The notes under the pieces: generated by a model
Told to the model about the DNA's origin: nothing
Databases searched by the model: none
Seen by the model: the letters and a program-made list of their open reading frames with translations, nothing else
Origin: Candidatus Omnitrophota bacterium
GTDB taxonomy: Bacteria > Omnitrophota > Gorgyraeia > Gygaellales > Profunditerraquicolaceae
Length of the DNA: 10,283 nt
NCBI GenBank assembly: GCA_028717045.1
Contig: JAQUON010000050.1
Coordinates: 1-10,283, forward strand
Reading direction: 5' to 3'
Program-made: the position numbers and the translations under genes
Shown here: piece by piece, positions 1 through 9,000 of the stretch
Layout: each line of letters opens with the position of its first letter
Position numbering within the stretch: the stretch's first letter is position 1

Positions 1-90
1 GTAGTTGACGGCTCTTTGCAGGGCAGGATTTTCAAGGTAAAGATAGGGCGTTCCTGCGCGGATGATATAGAGGAAAAAACAAGCATTAAA
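1..90 (+). other. C-terminal tail of an upstream module
   Basis: Residues 1-30 lie before the first SSPL linker, so they should be the end of a module that begins outside the window. The stretch reads as a short beta-like segment (VVDGSLQGRIFKVKIG) followed by a charged, probably disordered run. Too little is present to identify a fold. Confidence 0.5.
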
Positions 91-3000
91 TCTAGCTCAA
101 GCCCGCTTGCGGCATCGCAACCAGCGGTCCGTTTTGCCGCTGAAGTGCCGCATGAGGCCAGGGATGTTCTCCGGGAGGTTGTACGCTTGTATGCGCAGGA
201 AATAGGTGCTTCTGGTGTATCTATAGAGTTTATCGGAAACAATCCCGAAGAGTTTGCTTTATTGGAAATAGATGCGTTACGCAAGGCATCCCCGGATATG
301 TTCCAGACCAGAGAGCAGCTCATCGCCTGGTTCTTTAAGCGTTTTGGCGAAACAGAGAAACGAGATCCGTATCAAATGGATAATGCGCAACTGCTGGCTA
401 TTCAGGCAAAGACTGTTACGCTTGATTTATTCCGCAGCCGCATAGCAGCCTTGCCCGTCCAGTATTACTTGGCATCTTTCAAAGGAACAGATAGCACGAT
501 GGCGGTTATGCTGTTAGTGATTACTCCTGGCAAGAGTGAGGGTGGTTTGCCTCTTGTGAATATGCGGGAGATTCCTGAAGAGATGAAGCGCAGCGAGCAT
601 GCAACCGCAGCACTCATGCATTATCACAGCTATCTGGAAGACAGGTGGTATATTATACATACAGGCATGCGTTTGCCCATAGATACGAGGGCAGAGCTTT
701 TTACACAGGCATACCATCATTATGCAGGAAAACTTAACCGCGTAAGGGGCTCTCCGCTTATTGATATCTGGACCCTCTGTTATGTGTCTTGTGTCATTTA
801 TCCCGCTGTAAGAAGCCATTACTTTGACTTAAAGAACCTCACTGAAAAAATACCCGAATTGCAAGATGAACGCGAAATCGATGCTATTATCCATGATTTT
901 ACTTCCCATGTTGCCTTAAAACACGGGCTCACCGAAGAGCTGCTCTATGAGCATATCCGCAGCGCTGTTGATCCTCAATGGAAAAAGCACTTCTTAAGGG
1001 CAGTAATCGAAGATATAACGGTTGCCAATCCTCTTTTTAGATCCATTTTCCCCAGAGGCGTATATTCAGCATACCTACGGCTTATGTATCAATGCCTGGC
1101 TATAACAAAGCCGCAGATTATCAACGAGCTCGTTTCATTGACCAAGAAAGCCTTTGCTGTTCCCGAAGGCGAAATTATTGCGGCTGCGCGTGCAGAACTC
1201 GTAAAAGAATTCAAAGACCGGCCACAGCTTGCGCAAAAAGAATACGTACATGACAAGCTCGATCCTCATGCGAAAAAACTGCCGCTTCTTGAGATGTTCG
1301 ACGTAGCAGTAAAAGAGACCTTGGTGTCGTATATGCAGGTTGCTTCGGTATACGCTCCCTACATGGGTGACCCTGCGCACGAAAAACAGGCGCAGGTTGC
1401 CTCCGAATATTTTTACCGGACATTCATTATTCTGCGTGCTCTGAAAAGAATACAGCAACAGGAGGGGAAGGAAAAAATCGATCAAGGAGATTTATTCAGT
1501 TCTAGCCCTCTGGAGTCTCCTGATAATGATGAAGGTAAGGCGCGCTGGCTGAGAGAACAACTGCATGAGGTTAACCGCGAACTCGAGCGCGTTTCTACAT
1601 TAGGCTTCAGATACAAGCATCAGAAAGGTAAGCAGGCTGAGCTTGAGGGCTTAAGAACGCAATTCAAATCTTTACGAAAGAAAATTGCGTTTCTGGCAGC
1701 ACAGATACCTGCAGAAATAGCGGTGAATGACCGCAAAGCACTCGAAAGGCTCAATCAAGATTTACGCCAAGAGCTCCTTATTCTTGACGAGGAAATCGCA
1801 AAAGATGACCTTCTTGAACGAGACGACCTTTTGGCAAGGTTCAATGCAATAAAGCAGGAAAAATTATGGCTACGAACCAAGGCGCAACTTACGCTGGCGC
1901 TCCAATACCTTTCGATGAAGGGTATTTATGTTTCAGCGGCACTGGTGCTTTTAGTGGGGGCGCGCAACAATATGCAGACCCTGATTAATAAAGAATACTA
2001 CTGGTTCAGGGTGCGTCAGTTTAAAGAGAAAAAGCAAGCAACTGTCGAATTAAGTGATTGGCTGGGTGCGGTAGTGAGGTCGATTGAATCACAAGAGTGG
2101 AAGGTAGACGCAGCCGAGGATAAAGAGGCGTGTGTTATTATGCTGCATCCCTGGGTAAATGACTACGTCCTTTTGACCGACGGGCAAGTCGAGGTATATA
2201 AGAAACAGATAGAAATAAACATTAAACTGGCGAACTTCGAGAAGGGCGTACGTGCGCTCGTGCATCGCTTTGTATCGCGCACAAAGGAATACATGGTGTT
2301 GTTGGATATGGCTGCGCATTTGCGGCATATCATTATTAATACCACGCCGTATCAGGCCGGCATTTCTGAGGAAGTTAAGGTAGAAGCAAAAGAAATTATC
2401 GAACGGGCATTGAAATGGGTGGGACGGGGAATTTCGCCTTATGCGCGCAAGCGGGCAAAAGCAGATTTAGATAATGCCTTACAGTATCTTACTGCTTCAG
2501 AATTTGACAAGGCTATCGAGTATCTCGAATATGCGATAGCCAAATTCAAGCAACGCATGAGTTATGTTGATAAAAAACGCATGAGTGCACTCTTTCATGC
2601 CGATATTTTCTTTAAAGAGCTGCGCCTGCGCCTGACTGCCAAAGAGGATATAAGAGAAGGCGTAAAATTGGCGCTGCAGTCGTTGAAAGAAAATCGCCCC
2701 GATTGGTGTTTACATATCCTTGAAGAGATCCGTATGGAGCATTTCCCCAAACAGGAGGGCAGAAGCAATGCCATCCGCCAGCCAATGGATGAGGAAACAG
2801 CCTCAATGCACCCCAGCCTTATTACCGCGGTCATACTTGCCAGAAAGGCCAACACAGAAAAAGGCCAGACTGAGGCTCTTGAAGAGTTATTAGGTTCTAT
2901 GCTGAACGCCTTTCTTAATGAACAACAACAGCGCACGGATACGGATCCCGCAAGCTCTCCATTAATGTATCATGAACAAATACGCGTAGATTTGGCAACG

Positions 3001-6000
3001 CACATATGCCCGGAAAAGCTGTTTGAGACAATCCGTTCCATAAATATAAGCGCAGGTAAAGAGCGCTGGAATAATGCAAAACTAATGCGCAAAATCATGC
3101 GTGACTGGGGCAGAAGAAGCGAGGTAAAAATATTCATCGCCACCACTTCCCCGGAGAAAATCGTCGGATATATCGTCTTTTTGGAAAGCGATAGGCCGTT
3201 ATATAAACGTTGCCTTAGCCGATATGTACCATATCTTGCAGTAGAGGGCGGTTATCAAAGGAAAGGCATAGGCCAGGAATTAGCATATGCGGTGCGCGCA
3301 TATGCGAAAGAAAAAGGCCTAAGGGACGTGCGTTCTTATACCGGGGACAAGCGTACACATATGTTACATATGTTCCGTTCAGTCGCTGAACGGTTAAATA
3401 TCCGGCTTAAGAGGGAACTCGTCAGGCCCGATGATCCTACCTATGTGTATCCGGATGACCAAAGCCATATAGTTAAAATTACCTTTGATTTAAGGAAGCC
3501 ATATACAACAAAGATACACCTCCCCGCAAGTAGCCCGCTTTTTTCCGTTATGAGGGAAAGGATAAATATATTCGACTCACACAGGTCTATCTTAAAGGCA
3601 TTTAAAGACCCCGATTTTGTAAATGCAATTCCGGAATTAGATTATTTATCTTACGAAACCCTTAATCACTCCCTGGCGTGCATAAGGAATATTCCTGTTG
3701 TGCTCAGGCGCATCGGCTTGGAAAGTACCCCTGGGGTCGCTTGGTTGTTGCGCAGAGGCGGAATAAACAGAATCGTGAATGCGACGCTTTTCTTGCACGA
3801 TTTAGGTAGAGTTGCAAGAAAATATGATCCGTATGGGCATCTGGCTCAGTACAGTATCGAAAGAAAGCAGCAAATTTTAGACAGGACTCTGCCTTTTTTC
3901 CAGGTTAACGACCCGCAGGCGCAGGATTATTTTGAATACCTCAGGCATCCCTATATTTCTGCGGAGATTGCCAAAAAGAGACTTCCTGCATTAGGGTTCA
4001 GCGATGACGAAATTGAGATCATACAATTTCTTATTTGGTATCACTCGGTGTTATCCGAACAAGCCAATTACGGCTGCATTAAGGACCAGACGCCATATGC
4101 ACAATTCAGCCAGGAGCTTGAGATAGCAGCTGCGGCTTTATCGCAGATCCCCCCCTATAGCACGCAAAAAATTTTATTCCCCGAATACCAATCTTTTGCG
4201 CAGGATGCTCATGTGCCCTTAAGGCCCTACCGCAATGATTTGCTCGATTTGCTGTTGCTTATTCAGCTTACAGATGCGTTTTCTGTAAAAAGGGATATCA
4301 GTTTTGCGATGACCAGAAGGACAGAGGAAAAAATACTCAAGATAACACACCTTATGAAAGGGGGGGATTCCAAGAAAGAGGAGCTTGATGAATTTCTGGT
4401 TACCATCGGCCAAGAGAGCATGTTTATGGACGGGTTATTTGCCAGGGAATTAGAAGCGTTAAAGCTACTCAATCCCAATATAGATGTGATGATGCTTATC
4501 AAGGCCTACAAAATAGCGTATCGTGCACATGAGGGCCAGTGGCGTGCCCAGCGCAAGAAAAAGATAGTTGGATATCCTTTTAGGCCCTTTGTCGAGCATC
4601 CGGTGAGCACCTCGCATATCGGCATGAGTTGTTTTGGCAAGAAAGACGAAGTCTTCCATGCCAAATGTTTCTTACACGACACTCCGGAAGATACCGACAC
4701 GCCGTTGGATGCAATACGGGAAGAGTTTACGCAAGGAGATGACATTGTTCGTTCGGCCACTCTCTTGGCCAAGCCGCATAAGTCTGATTACGCGCGAGAG
4801 GGAATGTTTAGGAGCGAAAGAAGAGAAACGGCATATCTGGCAAGAATCTTGTGTTTCGGTGATCACGATGACCACGTAATTAAGGTATCAGATAAAATTC
4901 ATAATCTGCGTACACTGCACGCGCTTCCCCTGGACTCGCGCGTCCTTGAGTTAAGAGAGGCGCGGGAGATATTCTTGCCTTTATTGATGCAATCGGTTTA
5001 TTTGACGGAAGAAGAAAAGATAACCATGTTGAATGAATTCAAGTCCGCGATTGGCTCAGTAGTCCGGCCAGAAGACAGCGCAAGGAATAAAAGGAGGCTA
5101 AGGGGGGCTGTACGCGGCTTTCGCGAAAGGATCGATTATTATAAAATGCGTATCCAGCAAGGGAATTTTGATTATACCGTTCGCGATGCCGTAAAGAGGC
5201 TTAAAGGTTTTGCGGAAGGCGATCCGGAGGTAACGCAGCTCTTTGTCAAGACGGTGCGCTATTTGGACGCGACCAAGGTGTTGCCTGTACGGTTTCAGCG
5301 CGCAATTGTCAAAGCAATTTTGCCGCGTGTCGCAGCTATTCCCGTACAGGACAGATTTAAAACAAAGCATTTATGGAGAGGTAATATCCGGATACGATAT
5401 GCCCGAAAGGGAGTGTTTATTGACGGCCGCAGGCAGGTTGCCTGGTATGCGTTCAAATATTTCTTAGGCGCTATGCGAAAAAGGTTGATCGCCTATGTAA
5501 AGACAAAAAGGGCGGCGCAGGCAGGTACGTTAGACGAAGTTATTTCCAATGATCTCCATCGTTACTTTGAACAAAATTCGAGCAGCCCTTTATCTGTCAA
5601 TGAGCATATCCTGCCGGATCCGCTCTGTATAGTCGGCGAGTCTTCCGTTGAGACAGGAAGACGCATCGAAACGCTCTATCACCGCGTGATACAATCAAAC
5701 TTCCCGCGCGGATTTAAATCACGGCCGTATCCGTATGTGTGCCGGCCAAGTTCGCATATTCTGGCAAAGGTAGTACATGCCATTACCGCGCTGCCTGTGG
5801 GCGGGGTGGCCCCTGAGAGAATTGAGATTGTGTTAGGTTGGCACATAGGCGAATGGTCGCACCACCAATGGAATAAGATAATTGTCGGTTCTCGGGAATT
5901 ATTTATAGATGGGCTCATCGGCCAATTTAATCGAAAATATACAGGAAGGATCGTTACCGGTCCCTATAAGGACACGCTGCAGCAGTTTCATTTAGGGGAA

Positions 6001-9000
6001 TACAATGAGGGGCTGGCGGAAGAAATGGCGACGATGGCCCGAGTCGACCACGGCACCCGTATCGCATCGGCTGTAGAGAAGATGTTCCGGGATGCAGCAT
6101 CAGAGGGCGAGCAAGTAAGGAGAACAGGCAGGCAGCATACCTTAGAGCCGCAAGAAGAAGCGATGATCAGTCTTTCTTATGAACAGATCATGGAGCAATT
6201 GGACGGCGTTGTGTCGTCTCCACTCATAGAGGAGATTGATAAAACAGCTGGGATAATTAAGCAAAAATTAGGCGTCGGTGAAGATACCGAAAAAGCGTAT
6301 TTTAGCGGAAGCGGCCATATGTTTGAGATCGATAAAAAGAGCCGTTCTTATAAAAATGTCGTTTTGGACGTTACCTATTTTGTAAGAGTAAGCGACCTTA
6401 TTTTCTTGCAAGCCGAACAGAAAGATTTGATTATTCCTATCATTGATAATGGTTATTGTAACAGAATTTTGTTCTTTCAGTCTCTGGGCAGTGTTTTCTG
6501 CGGCATGTCTGATGTGTATTATACCGCAGCTACTATTATGGCATTGCGCACAATAGGAGAAGCCGTTGGAAACGAGGTTGTTTTGGATCTGGGGACAAGG
6601 GAAGGGGTTTTGGGTATCGCCGCCATTAAATCCCTGGGTGCGAAAAAAATCATCGGTATAGAAAGACAGGAGGGCTACAAAAGAACAATAGCTTTCAATA
6701 GCCATGCCAATGGCATACCCCATGAACGCTATCAATTTGTATGTGAAAATTTTGCCCATCCAAAGGATATTATGCAGGCCATAGGTGCAGATAGGGATGA
6801 AATCCGCATTGTCCTGGCTAATATAGGCCCGCATTACGGAGAATCTGATTTATATGCGATTCGCTTATTGGAACATTTTCCGCGCGCACATACGTTTGTG
6901 GGTGGCGGATACGTACAGAAAGAGCCGGATGGGAATGATTTCGATTTAGGATCAGAAAAGGCAGAAACAGCTTTAGGGCAACTGGGATTTGTAACTAAGA
7001 GCGTAGTTTTGCTAAAAGGCAGTGACCCGCGGCAACAAAAACATTTTTCCTTTAAGGCCTTTGTCGCGGCAAGAACAACCGCGGATCATTCCAGTTCGCC
7101 GCTATCCTTTAAAGAGTTACTTGACTCCTTCCTGGCCGAAAAAGACGATAAGGCAACCTTAAAAACATTTGGTCAAATCTGCCGTATCATCACCAAGAAT
7201 GGGGAGTCTGGAGCCAGGGCTATATTGATGGATAATATAAAGGATTTCTTCGAAGCATTTGTTGCGCGTATGAAGAGCCAAGATACCATGGCAGCCAATT
7301 CAAATTATGCTTCATTCTATCGGATTGCCAGGAAGATGTTAGATGAAGAATACCTTATACATTCGCTGCAGGACGGAATTACCGTAAGAACACCCAGATT
7401 TTGGTCAACGCTTATAACAGTTTCCAGGCTTAAAAAGCTAAGAGAGTTTTTCGGTAGCGATGAGTTATTGCTTCAAAATAAGGAAGAGGCCGTGAAAGTG
7501 ATTTCCGCGACAACAAGGAACCCCGACGTAGCAGCGATAAAGCAGATAATCTGGTCTCTCATTCATGAAGAGGTCAATTTATTAAATTTTGGCATAGAGG
7601 AAGAAGTAGTGCCCTTCAGCGAAGAAGAAGCTTGGTTGAGCGAGGCAGATGGCCGGCTTAACCAGCCTATGGCTTTGTCATGGCGAGGGCATAACTATAA
7701 CCGGAGCCGTTTTTGGGATAGGCTTTACAGCTTACGACAGACAATAGAATATGCCGGGAGCCTGCCTATTATCAATCCCCGGCTGGATGCCTCCGATATA
7801 AAAGGTCATGTCAATATCGTGAGCTTTTATGAGAGATGGTCAGACGATTTTATAGTACAGCTAAGGCACCTTCTCAGAGAGAAAAAGAGCAATATGGTTT
7901 TGGCATCGGGGATTGTAAAGAATATTGTATTGAACGAAAAAGACGGCGTTGTTTCCGCGCACTTATTATTCGGTCTTTTATACGATAAAGAAAGCAGGTT
8001 AACATTGGCAAGGTTCTCAGCCCCCCTTGAGATACACTATATCTATATGGCGCTTAAAAGCCCTTATGCGGCCCATATTAGCCGTTTGGGGATACCCGTT
8101 CTGGTTGATTATCCGTTGGGAGAACTGGCTACGCAGAAACCGGCGATTGCACAATTACTCTCTGGCTTTCAGGCAGAGACAGGCATTAAGATTCCTGCCT
8201 ACATAAGTTTTAAGAAAGGTTCTTTACTCGATATGTCCGAAGATGCCTTTGGAGAAGAACTGCAACTCATCTTTTCATTAGCTCAAAACGAAGAAATAGT
8301 AGTGAAACCTGCCTCTGGCAGCGGCGGAAGAGGCATACGGTTTTTCAGAAAGCAGGACATCCAAGACATATTTGCGTATGGCAAAGAATTGAATCAGGTG
8401 ACAGATATTATCATTGAGGAAAGGATACGTATGTCGCCTGCCGTTATCGGTGGAGACTCTTTTGATTCTACGATGCGGTTTCACAGTATCAGGGATGCGC
8501 AAGGGAACCCGGTTGTGTACCGCGGTTTTTGCCAGATAGGCAAAGGAGTAGTGAACCTGACGCGCAGAGAAGGAGAGGCGCAGAGCACCAGGGAAATTGC
8601 TATGAAAGACCTTCTAAGGCATATGTCCGGCTTGCATTTAAGCGAAGACGACATCGAAAGATTAATACTTAGTGCCGAGCAAGGGGTATTAAAAGTGCAG
8701 CGCATAGTCGAGCATATCGGCATAGAGGGCGACGTGCTGAGCGTTCATTTGGATAGAGCGCCTACCCAAGAATTAGATCATGTAGTAGTGGATCTTTATT
8801 TTGACGGCGAGAATTTCATTCTGAATGAAATAAATGTAGGTAATATCGGCGGATTTATTAATTATGACAGGGTATATCCTGACCGCAAAGGAATGCTCGC
8901 AGAAGCCTTATCGAGGCGCCTTGTTAAAAGAGCCGCTGATTACGAGAGAAACGTGAAAAGGTTGAGGCGGTGGGATAGGGCGGGAGCCCCTACGGTAGGC

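Noticed and set aside
190..260. Possible early boundary of a known domain in the first module
   Set aside because: The hydrophobic and charged pattern looked domain-like but matched no family I can name, so no function is assigned.
598..660. JAMM/MPN-type metalloprotease motif around H207-x-H209
   Set aside because: The JAMM pattern needs H-x-H, then S and D at fixed distances plus an upstream Glu. Here the Asp position is H220 and the Ser position is Tyr, so the match fails.
1921..1962. Transmembrane helix at residues 641-654
   Set aside because: The hydrophobic run is only about 14 residues, is followed at once by ARNN, and lies among soluble-type helices. A buried helix is more likely.
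2750..2772. Internal ribosome binding site (aggagg followed by atg)
   Set aside because: The atg after this purine-rich run is out of the giant frame and does not precede a module boundary. Similar purine-rich runs at about 1461 and 5091 also lack a suitable in-frame start.
4149..4366. Runs of seven C (about 4149-4155) and seven G (about 4360-4366) as frameshift or programmed slippage sites
   Set aside because: The translated sequence keeps HD-domain sense before and after both runs, so there is no sign of a frameshift. Sequencing reads could still be inspected there.
4634..4879. 81-codon open frame on the plus strand in another frame
   Set aside because: It overlaps the SpoT-like hydrolase motifs (HDTPEDTD, SDKIHN) in the giant frame. 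No family resemblance or ribosome binding site supports it.
5071..5577. RelA/SpoT synthetase domain following the hydrolase domain
   Set aside because: The segment is a basic helical stretch with no synthetase motifs and is too short for a Rel synthetase domain plus its regulatory domains.
6268..6834. 188-codon open frame on the minus strand
   Set aside because: It is wholly antisense to the methyltransferase domain, whose SAM motifs are clear in the plus frame. The minus-strand product shows no recognisable motif.
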